Source: an uncultured Bacteroidales bacterium (GTDB lineage Bacteria; Bacteroidota; Bacteroidia; Bacteroidales; UBA932). From it: DNA of 64,000 nt. This document shows positions 52,399-60,651 of this stretch, piece after piece; the first letter of the stretch is position 1, and each line of letters begins with the position of its first letter. The notes beneath the pieces were generated by a model. It saw nothing but the letters and a program-made list of their open reading frames with translations. It did no database searches and was not told the origin of the DNA. The position numbers and the translations under genes are program-made. The DNA lies in contig CALVAG010000004.1 of the NCBI GenBank assembly GCA_944325445.1, forward strand, positions 1 to 64,000, written 5' to 3'.

Positions 52399-55300
52399 TT
52401 AGAAGCTAACCTCTACGCCCAGTGTCACAGTTCTCAGTGCCGGCATCGAGTAGTTGTAATATCCGCTTGACCGTATTTCAGGATCTATATCGAGTCCCGA
52501 GAATGTGAGCAGGTTCGCTCCTGCCAGATAGACGCGTGCATTCGTAAGCCCCATCTTGTTGATGAAATTCTTAGGAATAGAGTATGAAAGGGTGAGGTTC
52601 TTGAGCCTGAGGAAATCGCCCTTCTTCAGGAATCTGCTCGAGTAATAGTAACCGCCTTCGGTATTACCTGCAACACGTCTTGGAACAGTTCCGTCCGGAT
52701 TGCTTTCAGACCATGTATCTGTCTGCGATTTGAGGATATTCCTGTGGAATGAGTAGTAACCGTCGTTTGCCAACTGCTCTGTACCTTCGTCCCAGATGTA
52801 GTGGCCGTATTTGTATGACCATGCCATAGAGAAGGTCAGGTCTTTCCAGCGCAGGTTCACGTTGAATCCGCCGAATCCCTTAGGAATGGCTGTCTTGCCG
52901 TCGAGAATCATACTGCTGGAATTTACTCTGGTTGTAGGATAGTAGTTGTAACTGTCCTTAGGCATTGTGCCGCCCTCCTTGATAACGGTTCCGTCCTTGA
53001 GCATCACATCCTGGTCCACGGTCTGGCCCTTGCTATAGAAAGAGCCCTCTGCATACATGGGGTTACCTGCTCTAAGGCCGCTGTTGCCCATATAGTTGTC
53101 TTCAGGACATATTCCGAGGTAATTTCTTGTGTAGTATTGGTAGAATGCATAGCCTTCCTTCCATACCCACGGGGTATCTTCTATCATCTCGTCTTCTGTA
53201 GAGAGTGCCAATACCTCATTATGTATTGTAGACCAGTTTACGCCAACGGAGAGATCCCAGTCTTTCTTCTTGAGTATATCTACGTTCAGGGAAATTTCCC
53301 ATCCTCTGTTCACCATCGAACCTATGTTCATCAGTGTGGTGCTGAATCCGGTCGTGCTCGGGATTGTCGCATCCAGAAGCAGGTCTGTAGTCTTTCTGTT
53401 GAAGTACTCTACAGAGAATGTGTATTTGTCGAATATCGTAGCATCGAGACCGATGTTCCAGTTTTTGTTCTTCTCCCATGTAAGGTCTGTGTTTGCAACG
53501 TTTGCAGGGTAACTTGCTCCTACGCTGCCATACGACTCAAAGTCGTAGACAGACATATATCCGAAGTAATCTGTAGGGAGCGTTCCGCTTGTTCCGTAAG
53601 AACCGCGGAGCTTACCGTCGTTGAGCCATGAGTAGTTCATGAACTCTTCGTTGGAGAATCTCCATGAACCTGAAACTGACCAGAAGTCTCCCCATCTGGT
53701 TTCCGGTGCAAGACGTGAAGAACCGTCCCTGCGGTATGTTCCGGTGATGAAGTATCTGCCGTCGAAATCGTAACTCAGGCTGCTCAGGACAGAGAGAAGC
53801 CCCTCTTCGCGTGACCATGTGTACGCGCCTTCATATCCTGCGCCCATGATGGATTCGGTCGCTCCCAGGTATGAGAAGTCTATCTTTCCCAGATATGAGC
53901 TGGTATATTTCTCTTCTTCCGCTTCCCAGCCCACCATTGCGCTTACATGGTGCCTGTTCCATGTCTTGTCGAAATTCAGCGTGGTAGAACTTACGATTCT
54001 GTTCACCTCTCTGTATCTGTCGGACATGTAACCTCCTATATCTGAATATGCATAGAAGTTGGGGTGTCCGTAGAACCAGCCGAAGCGGTCGTGAACCCAA
54101 AGCTGGTCGCTGCTGAGGATTGTCTTTATCTTGAGCCAATCCGTGAATTTGAATTCAGCCCAGCCTTTAAGCAACAGACGGTTCTGTTTGGCGTCGTTCA
54201 ACTGTTTGTCGTAGTAAGGCTCGGGGTTTACAGTAGACAATTGAGGGTTCATGGGGTCTGTGTACGGAGTACCGTCTGCATAAGCGTAAGGCCATCTGTC
54301 GTTGAGTACCACCTTCCATATCCAGAACGGGTTATCCTTTGTGGTGTATCCCTCCTGGTGTCCGTCCTGGTACTGCCATGAATATTGGAGCGTGGCGCCC
54401 ATCCTGAATCTCTTGCCTATGGAGGTCTCTGCATTGACAGTAGACGAGAATCTGCGCAGATATGCGATATCGACCACGCCCTGTTGGTCTGTATAGGCCA
54501 GTGAAGCGTAGATGTTTCCCATCTTTCCTCCGCCTGAGATATTGTATTCGTATGTCTGCGATACGCCTGTCCTGAAGAGCACGTCTTCCCAATCCTTATA
54601 TATATATTTGGTCTCGTCCCTTGCAGGATAGTTCTTCTCTACCTGAGCGTTTACATAGTCGTTCAGAGAGGCATAGGCCCCGTTCCATGCAGAAGGGTTG
54701 TCCATACCGTAGTTGTACCAAGACTCCCTGTGCAGCCTTTCTGACTGAGAATCGCTTGCCAAAGGATAGTTGTTGTATGCAAAGTAAGAGAGACCTACGC
54801 TGGCCTTGAATGTAGAGGTCAGTTTTCCCTGTTCTCCCTTCTTGGTCGTAATGAGGATTACGCCGTTGGATGCGCGTGAACCGTAAAGCGAGGCCGCTGC
54901 AGCGTCCTTCAAAATGGTAACGGAAGCCACATCGCTCGGATTCAAGAAGTTCATGGCGCTGGTAGAGATGTTCCCGGAGCCCCAGTCACCGCTTGTTGCA
55001 GGCACACCGTCTATCACGTACAAAGGCTGGTTGCTTGCATTGAACGAGCCGAAACCGCGGATGCTGATTCCCACCTCGCTACCAGGAGAACCCGAATATG
55101 ACGATACCTGCACGCCCGGCGCCTTTCCGGCCAGAACCTGCTCGAAGCTCACTACCGGAGCGTCTTTTATGGCATCATCGTTTACAACGGCTGCGGAACC
55201 GGAGTACGACCCTTTTTTGACCGTACCGTAGGCAACTACCATTACCTCATCGAGAATGTTGGTCTCCACATGCAATCTTGCATCTATTCTGTCCCTGCCT

Positions 55301-55554
55301 GCAACATGTTCTTCCAAATCCAGAAATCCGACAGATGAAAAGACAAGAATGCCGTCGCTCGGAACGTTACTGATGATATATTCTCCATTATCATCGGTAA
55401 CAGCGAGATTCGTTGTGCCTTTTACCACCACATTTGCAAAAGGAACCGGAGAGCCGTCTTCAGATGAAGTAACCTTTCCGCTCACTGAAATTTGCGCATA
55501 AAGTCCACCTATGGAGATGGTCAGCGCAAACGCTAACAGAATGAATTTTTTCAT
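52399..55554 (-). CDS. SusC/RagA-family TonB-linked outer-membrane receptor
   Basis: This 1051-residue SusC has a signal peptide (cleavage near LYAQ, residue 20), a carboxypeptidase-regulatory-like domain (about 22-100), and the VVAYGTVKKGSYSGSA signature. The plug has SIRGFGSFNASNQPLYVIDGVP and VTILKDAAAASLYGSRASNGVILITTKKG, followed by a barrel ending TLGVEVSF. It is transcribed away from a second, similar SusC gene at 55901. The two share many plug residues, so they are likely old duplicates with different ligands. Possible regulatory hairpins lie in the 346-base region between them. Confidence 0.97.
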   Translation of the reverse strand: MKKFILLAFALTISIGGLYAQISVSGKVTSSEDGSPVPFANVVVKGTTNLAVTDDNGEYIISNVPSDGILVFSSVGFLDLEEHVAGRDRIDARLHVETNILDEVMVVAYGTVKKGSYSGSAAVVNDDAIKDAPVVSFEQVLAGKAPGVQVSSYSGSPGSEVGISIRGFGSFNASNQPLYVIDGVPATSGDWGSGNISTSAMNFLNPSDVASVTILKDAAAASLYGSRASNGVILITTKKGEQGKLTSTFKASVGLSYFAYNNYPLASDSQSERLHRESWYNYGMDNPSAWNGAYASLNDYVNAQVEKNYPARDETKYIYKDWEDVLFRTGVSQTYEYNISGGGKMGNIYASLAYTDQQGVVDIAYLRRFSSTVNAETSIGKRFRMGATLQYSWQYQDGHQEGYTTKDNPFWIWKVVLNDRWPYAYADGTPYTDPMNPQLSTVNPEPYYDKQLNDAKQNRLLLKGWAEFKFTDWLKIKTILSSDQLWVHDRFGWFYGHPNFYAYSDIGGYMSDRYREVNRIVSSTTLNFDKTWNRHHVSAMVGWEAEEEKYTSSYLGKIDFSYLGATESIMGAGYEGAYTWSREEGLLSVLSSLSYDFDGRYFITGTYRRDGSSRLAPETRWGDFWSVSGSWRFSNEEFMNYSWLNDGKLRGSYGTSGTLPTDYFGYMSVYDFESYGSVGASYPANVANTDLTWEKNKNWNIGLDATIFDKYTFSVEYFNRKTTDLLLDATIPSTTGFSTTLMNIGSMVNRGWEISLNVDILKKKDWDLSVGVNWSTIHNEVLALSTEDEMIEDTPWVWKEGYAFYQYYTRNYLGICPEDNYMGNSGLRAGNPMYAEGSFYSKGQTVDQDVMLKDGTVIKEGGTMPKDSYNYYPTTRVNSSSMILDGKTAIPKGFGGFNVNLRWKDLTFSMAWSYKYGHYIWDEGTEQLANDGYYSFHRNILKSQTDTWSESNPDGTVPRRVAGNTEGGYYYSSRFLKKGDFLRLKNLTLSYSIPKNFINKMGLTNARVYLAGANLLTFSGLDIDPEIRSSGYYNYSMPALRTVTLGVEVSF

Positions 55555-55578
55555 AATAAGTTTAGTTTATCGATTATT

Positions 55579-55609
55579 AAAAAATACCCGTATAATGCCG
55601 TTGCACGGG
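55579..55609 (-). promoter_or_regulatory. Terminator-like hairpin in the leader of the reverse SusC gene
   Basis: On the reverse strand CCCGT (55605-55609) pairs with ACGGG (55587-55591) around a 13-base loop and is followed by TATTTTTT, 25 bases before the ATG. A competing small stem (CCG with CGG) lies within the loop. It resembles an attenuator but the stem is short. Confidence 0.3.
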
Positions 55610-55809
55610 CCTACGCCGGCGAAAAACGGGATTGTCTACGAAGTTATAATAAAAAAAATTAAAATTCAAAGCATTTTGAGCGGAAAACAGGGTATGTATA
55701 GGTTAATATGCTTGTATTTAATATATTATGAGAATATTGCAGGCAGAAAATTTTTACTTCAGACAAAATAATTATGCAATTGTTAAAAATAATTCTTAAC
55801 TTCACCAAC

Positions 55810-55845
55810 GGAAAACGCGAGTTTTCCACTGTTTTTTATAACAGT
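55810..55845 (+). promoter_or_regulatory. Two tandem hairpins in the leader of the forward SusC gene
   Basis: GGAAAAC/GTTTTCC (55810-55827, GCGA loop) is followed without a gap by ACTGTT/AACAGT (55828-55845, T-rich loop). Both lie 56-91 bases before the ATG. They could be mRNA stability elements, a small-RNA target or an operator. Confidence 0.4.
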
Positions 55846-55900
55846 TTGCAGGACTAAAACACTAAACAAAAAACCCATTTTTAAATTAATCTTATAATCT

Positions 55901-58900
55901 ATGAAGAAAATCATTCTTTTTGCGCTGTGCATCTTTGTCTCGGGTGCAATGTTCGCGCAAACAACCGTAACCGGAACGGTTATCGGTTCGGATGACAGGA
56001 ATCCTATTCCTTTCGCAAGTGTCCATGTAGATGGCACTACAAATCTGGTGTTTACCGGCGATGACGGTAAATACTCAATCAGCGATGTCCCGGGAGACGG
56101 CACACTGGTTGTCTCAGTAATGGGATACGTTACACAGTCCGTGGCCGTGAACGGCAGAGCTGTAATAAACGTGGAACTGCACCCTGAGGCAGTGCAGCTG
56201 GACGAGGCGATGGTTGTCGCATACGGTACAGCTACAAAAGGTACATATACCGGTGCTGCCAGCGTAGTCAAGGCAGATGCAATCCAGGATGTGCCCAATA
56301 CTTCGTTCGAAAACGCTTTGAGCGGTAAGATCGCAGGTCTGCAGGTAACCACCTCTTCAGGACAGGCAGGTTCTACACCGAGCATCCGTATCCGCGGTAT
56401 CGGTTCAATGAACGCATCGAACGAGCCTCTTTACGTTGTGGACGGTGTTCCGGTATCTTCAGGTAACATAGGTCAGATGTCAGACTATACCTATAGCACG
56501 AACAACGTGATGAACACCTTGAACCCCAACGATATAGAGAGCATTACCGTGTTGAAGGACGCGGCTGCCTCTTCGCTTTACGGTTCACGTGCTGCAAACG
56601 GTGTCATAATGATTACCACAAAGAAGGGTAAGAGCGGCAAGCCGACCGTTACATTCAGGGCATCCGTAGGTATCACCCCTTCATGGGCTACAAAGAACTA
56701 TGAGGCTGCAAGCCCTCAGGATCAGGCTCAGATGGAGTATGAAATTTTCCACGATCTCCAGACTACCAACGGTGAATCGGAGGCCGAGGCAAATGCTTAT
56801 GCACTCTGGCAGTTGAATGACAGGTTCAACCAGCACGGATATCAATTCTCGACAGAGGGAACCGGCCGTTATGCACATATCAACATTACAGGTATGACAG
56901 ACGGTGAAGATAGAACAGGCAAATATTACGATTGGGAGGATGCCCTTTTCCGTACGGCTGTTTACCAGACATACGACCTCTCTGTAAGCGGCGGTACAGA
57001 CAAGTCTACCTACTACTCATCTTTCGCCTATACAAGCGACAAGGGCCGTTCTACATTCAACGACTTCTCACGTATTTCAGGTAGGGTTAACGTAACCTCG
57101 AAAATAGGCAAGCACGTAGAATTGGCAACGAGCGTAAATATCGCCCATACAGACCAGACGGGTTACAACGATACCCGTAACGTAAGTTCCAACATGTTCA
57201 TGCAGACCCGCAACCTCCTGTGGCCTTTCTACTGGCCTACAGACTACAAGACGGGCGAGCCATGGACAGACCGCTTCGGCAGCTTGGCATGGAACCTGCT
57301 CTATTACGATAACGAGTGGAACAACTCGTCGAAGACATTCCGCGTAAATGCGAGCGAGACCCTGACAATACATATTCTCGACGGTCTGGATTTGAGAAGC
57401 CTCTTCTCATACGACAACGCAGAGACAAAAGACCATATCTACTATAGTGCAAACCACTTCAACGCAACTGATACCGACGGCAGCGTTACGGATATGAGCA
57501 CCCAATACAGAAACTGGGTATCATCTACAACCCTGAGCTACAACAAGACCTTTGCAGACAAGCATGTGCTCTCTGCACTTGTAGGTTTCGAGGCAGAGGA
57601 GAGGGATACCGAGTTCATACGCGCAAGCGGAACGTTCCTTCCTACAAGTACCCTGGAGACTGTAGCTACAGCCGGTGTGCTCGATGCAAATGCTTACAGC
57701 TGGGGCAGCTCGATGGCATCTATCCTTTCGAGAGTAGAGTACAGCTATGATTCAAGATACTATGTATCCGGCAGTTTCAGAAGGGACGGCTCTTCTAAAC
57801 TCTCTCCTGAGGCCCGCTGGGGTAACTTCTGGTCTGTATCAGGAGCATGGAGAATCAACAATGAAAGTTTCCTTAAAGATGTAGATTGGATCTCCAACTT
57901 GAGACTCAGGGCATCTTACGGTGTAAACGGTACACTTCCTTCAGACAGCTACGGATGGCGTTCATTGGTAGGTTATACATATCCGTATAACGGCCAGCCT
58001 GGCGGATTGCTTACAAACGTTGCAAACGAGAACCTCTCATGGGAGACAAACTACACAGCAAACGTTGCATTGGAGTTCGGATTCTTCAACCAGAGGTTGT
58101 GGGGTACAGTCGAGTTCTTCAACAGAGACTCTAAAGACCTTCTGCAGGATGTTCCTATCTCTACAATCACAGGTTTCAGCTCTACACTCCAGAACATAGG
58201 CGAGATCAACAACAAAGGTTGGGAGATCGAAATCGGCGGAGACATTATACAAAACGAGGATGTTACCTGGAGCGCAAGCCTGACAGCTTCAATGATCAAG
58301 TCAAAGGTTACAAAACTGTATGACGGACAGGATATAATCTGGTACGACCCTACAGGAAGCGACAGCCGCTGCCAGTATCTTTACCGTGAGGGCGAGTCTA
58401 CCCTTGCATACTACGGTTACGAGTGGGCAGGCGTAGATCCTGCAACCGGACAGAGCGTTTACTATGTAAATGAAATGGACGAGAACGGAAATATTGATCC
58501 TGCCGCAGGCGGAGATTTCATGTATAACGGCAGGGCTGCAACTTACGATTACGGCAAGGCCAACGAAGTGATACTCGGCGATGCCAATCCCAAGATTTAC
58601 GGAGGTCTCAATACAGACGTTACCTGGAAGGGCATTACATTGGGTTTGAACTTTACCTACAGACTGGGAGCAACCCTTTACGATGCCGCTGAAAAGGATA
58701 CAGACGATGACGGTTACTACTGGGAGAGAATCCGTTCTAAGAGAGTTGCGGAAAACCGCTGGACAACTCCGGGACAGAAGACGGTTATCCCTCAAATCAG
58801 AGGTATAGACCTTACGGATGCAATGCAGATAAGTTCACGTCACCTCCATACAGGCGATTTCCTCAGACTTAAGAACATTACACTCTCATATACCTTCCCT

Positions 58901-59077
58901 AAGGCTTTGGTAAACAAGATAGGCCTCGGTTCTGCAAGAGTTTACTTCAACGGACAGAATCTTCTTACATGGAGCGCATTCAAGGAGGTTGACCCTGAGG
59001 TTAACATTTACGGAACACGCGGATGGGAAACTCCTATCGGAAAGACTTATACATTTGGTTTAGAGTTCACATTTTAA
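55901..59077 (+). CDS. SusC/RagA-family TonB-linked outer-membrane receptor
   Basis: This 1058-residue SusC has a signal peptide (cleavage near MFAQ, residue 20), a carboxypeptidase-regulatory-like domain (about 22-100) and the VVAYGTATKGTYTGAA signature. Its plug contains SIRIRGIGSMNASNEPLYVVDGVP and ITVLKDAAASSLYGSRAANGVIMITTKKGKSG; the barrel ends TFGLEFTF. It heads a two-gene operon with the SusD that follows 12 bases later. It is related to, and transcribed divergently from, the SusC at 52399-55554. Its frequent use of C-ending codons such as AAC and TAC suggests high expression, though I have not measured this. Confidence 0.97.
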   Translation: MKKIILFALCIFVSGAMFAQTTVTGTVIGSDDRNPIPFASVHVDGTTNLVFTGDDGKYSISDVPGDGTLVVSVMGYVTQSVAVNGRAVINVELHPEAVQLDEAMVVAYGTATKGTYTGAASVVKADAIQDVPNTSFENALSGKIAGLQVTTSSGQAGSTPSIRIRGIGSMNASNEPLYVVDGVPVSSGNIGQMSDYTYSTNNVMNTLNPNDIESITVLKDAAASSLYGSRAANGVIMITTKKGKSGKPTVTFRASVGITPSWATKNYEAASPQDQAQMEYEIFHDLQTTNGESEAEANAYALWQLNDRFNQHGYQFSTEGTGRYAHINITGMTDGEDRTGKYYDWEDALFRTAVYQTYDLSVSGGTDKSTYYSSFAYTSDKGRSTFNDFSRISGRVNVTSKIGKHVELATSVNIAHTDQTGYNDTRNVSSNMFMQTRNLLWPFYWPTDYKTGEPWTDRFGSLAWNLLYYDNEWNNSSKTFRVNASETLTIHILDGLDLRSLFSYDNAETKDHIYYSANHFNATDTDGSVTDMSTQYRNWVSSTTLSYNKTFADKHVLSALVGFEAEERDTEFIRASGTFLPTSTLETVATAGVLDANAYSWGSSMASILSRVEYSYDSRYYVSGSFRRDGSSKLSPEARWGNFWSVSGAWRINNESFLKDVDWISNLRLRASYGVNGTLPSDSYGWRSLVGYTYPYNGQPGGLLTNVANENLSWETNYTANVALEFGFFNQRLWGTVEFFNRDSKDLLQDVPISTITGFSSTLQNIGEINNKGWEIEIGGDIIQNEDVTWSASLTASMIKSKVTKLYDGQDIIWYDPTGSDSRCQYLYREGESTLAYYGYEWAGVDPATGQSVYYVNEMDENGNIDPAAGGDFMYNGRAATYDYGKANEVILGDANPKIYGGLNTDVTWKGITLGLNFTYRLGATLYDAAEKDTDDDGYYWERIRSKRVAENRWTTPGQKTVIPQIRGIDLTDAMQISSRHLHTGDFLRLKNITLSYTFPKALVNKIGLGSARVYFNGQNLLTWSAFKEVDPEVNIYGTRGWETPIGKTYTFGLEFTF

Positions 59078-59089
59078 TTAGCAACGACA

Positions 59090-60580
59090 ATGAAAAAAAT
59101 ATTGACAATAGTATTAGCGCTTTCGGTCTTCGCCTTCTCATCTTGCGACGACTTCCTCGATAAGGCGCCTACAAACTCGGGAGATGCATCTACTGCGATT
59201 CAGACTGCAAGGGATGCCGAGGTTGTAATGAACGGTATTATGGACGGCCTGCTGAGTTCAAGCTATCTTGGCAGAAATATGTTCCTTTATGCAGATACAA
59301 AGGGCGGAGATATGACTATCAAGGCTCAGGGCCGCGGCAGCGATGCTCTCTATGTATTCAATCATCATCAGAATTCAGGTTCTTATTCTGGTTTTTGGTC
59401 GACAGGTTATAATCTGATACTTCAAATCAACAACTTGCTCGAAAATATCGAAGCCATTGAGGCTACAGGCGGCGACGGCGTTGAGAATTTCGACGATTAT
59501 AAGGCTCAGGCCCTCACATTAAGGGCTATGCTCTATTTCGACCTTGTACGTATTTACGGCGAATGTTACGATGAGGACAAATCCGCATGGGGCGTTCCCG
59601 ATATTACAACGGTGTTGGATGCATCTGCACGCGAGTTGCGCGCTACTGTAGAGCAGAACTATGCAAGAATAGTCTCTGACCTTACTACAGCAGAGGGGTT
59701 GTTTACAGACCATGACGCAAGAAACGGTTTTGTAAGCTACTATGCAAACAAGGCTCTCCAGGCAAGGGTTTACCTCTATATGGAGGATTACGACAAGGCT
59801 TTGGCAGCCGCTCAGGAGGTTATAGGCGGCCCGTATGAACTTTACGAAAATGATGAGTGGGTAGCTTCATGGTCTACACAGTTCGGCTCGGAGTCTATCT
59901 TCGAACTTATCGTGCTCGATACCGAAAATGACCTCGGTACAGGTTCACTGGGCGGTTACTATGCAAGAGCCGGGGATTTCGGCAGCGTATTGGGTTATTT
60001 CATGGCCAGCGACTATTTCCTCAGCAAGGATGGAATCGACGAGAAGAGAGGCCTCGGAGAGGATCCTACAGATATCCGTTGGGGTATAATGACCTACGAT
60101 GAGATAAGCGAGACACGTATGGGCTGCTGCTACAAATATCTGGGTGGTGTTGATCAGCCCGGCGACGGCAAGGCTTCCGCATCTGCTGTAAACATCAAGG
60201 TTATCCGTCTTTCGGAGATGTACCTTATAGCAGCCGAGGCGGCATTGCTCAAACCGACTTCCGACCCTCAGGCAGCTGCAGATTATCTGAACGAAATCCG
60301 CAAGAGATCTCCGGGTCTTACTCCCGCTACTGCTTCAACAATCAATCTCGATATGATTCTCAATGAGAGAAGCAAGGAGTTGTATTGCGAAGGGCACCGT
60401 TTCTTCGATTTGATGCGTTGCGACAAGAGCATCACATACAATGATGAGATTGCTCAACTTACTCCTCCTACAAGATCGAAGACAATAGACAGAAGCTTCT
60501 TCCGTACTATTCTTCCTATCTCTCAGGATGAGATAAATGCGAACCCCGATATTGCGGCACAGCAGAATCCTGAATATTAA
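59090..60580 (+). CDS. SusD/RagB-family surface lipoprotein
   Basis: This 496-residue protein has a lipobox FSSC at about residue 19, then DDFLDKAPTNSG. It shows the SusD TPR pattern (YKAQALTLRAMLYFDLVRIYGE) and the C-terminal signature (LSEMYLIAAEAALLKPTSDPQAAADYLNEIRKRS, LNERSKELYCEGHRFFDLMRCD). It is the lid partner of the SusC 12 bases upstream. The operon ends with a terminator, and the next gene converges. No substrate can be named, although the converging neighbour is a maltodextrin enzyme. Confidence 0.95.
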   Translation: MKKILTIVLALSVFAFSSCDDFLDKAPTNSGDASTAIQTARDAEVVMNGIMDGLLSSSYLGRNMFLYADTKGGDMTIKAQGRGSDALYVFNHHQNSGSYSGFWSTGYNLILQINNLLENIEAIEATGGDGVENFDDYKAQALTLRAMLYFDLVRIYGECYDEDKSAWGVPDITTVLDASARELRATVEQNYARIVSDLTTAEGLFTDHDARNGFVSYYANKALQARVYLYMEDYDKALAAAQEVIGGPYELYENDEWVASWSTQFGSESIFELIVLDTENDLGTGSLGGYYARAGDFGSVLGYFMASDYFLSKDGIDEKRGLGEDPTDIRWGIMTYDEISETRMGCCYKYLGGVDQPGDGKASASAVNIKVIRLSEMYLIAAEAALLKPTSDPQAAADYLNEIRKRSPGLTPATASTINLDMILNERSKELYCEGHRFFDLMRCDKSITYNDEIAQLTPPTRSKTIDRSFFRTILPISQDEINANPDIAAQQNPEY

Positions 60581-60604
60581 CAGATGATTTCCGGGTGAAA
60601 ATAT

Positions 60605-60633
60605 GGGGCGGTCATCGTGGCCGCCCCTTTTTT
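60605..60633 (+). terminator. Terminator of the forward SusC-SusD operon
   Basis: GGGGCGG and CCGCCCC pair perfectly around a nine-base loop, followed by six T, 24 bases after the SusD stop. Confidence 0.9.
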
Positions 60634-60651
60634 ATTTAATGTTGTTGCTGT

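Larger units (their letters stand above)
55555..55900. other. Divergent SusC-SusC intergenic region
   Basis: These 346 bases are mostly A/T rich and contain no gene. I find no full TAnnTTTG promoter on either strand, which would fit control by an alternative (ECF) sigma factor or an activator, as is common for SusC operons. The region holds the hairpins listed separately at 55579-55609 and 55810-55845. Confidence 0.6.
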
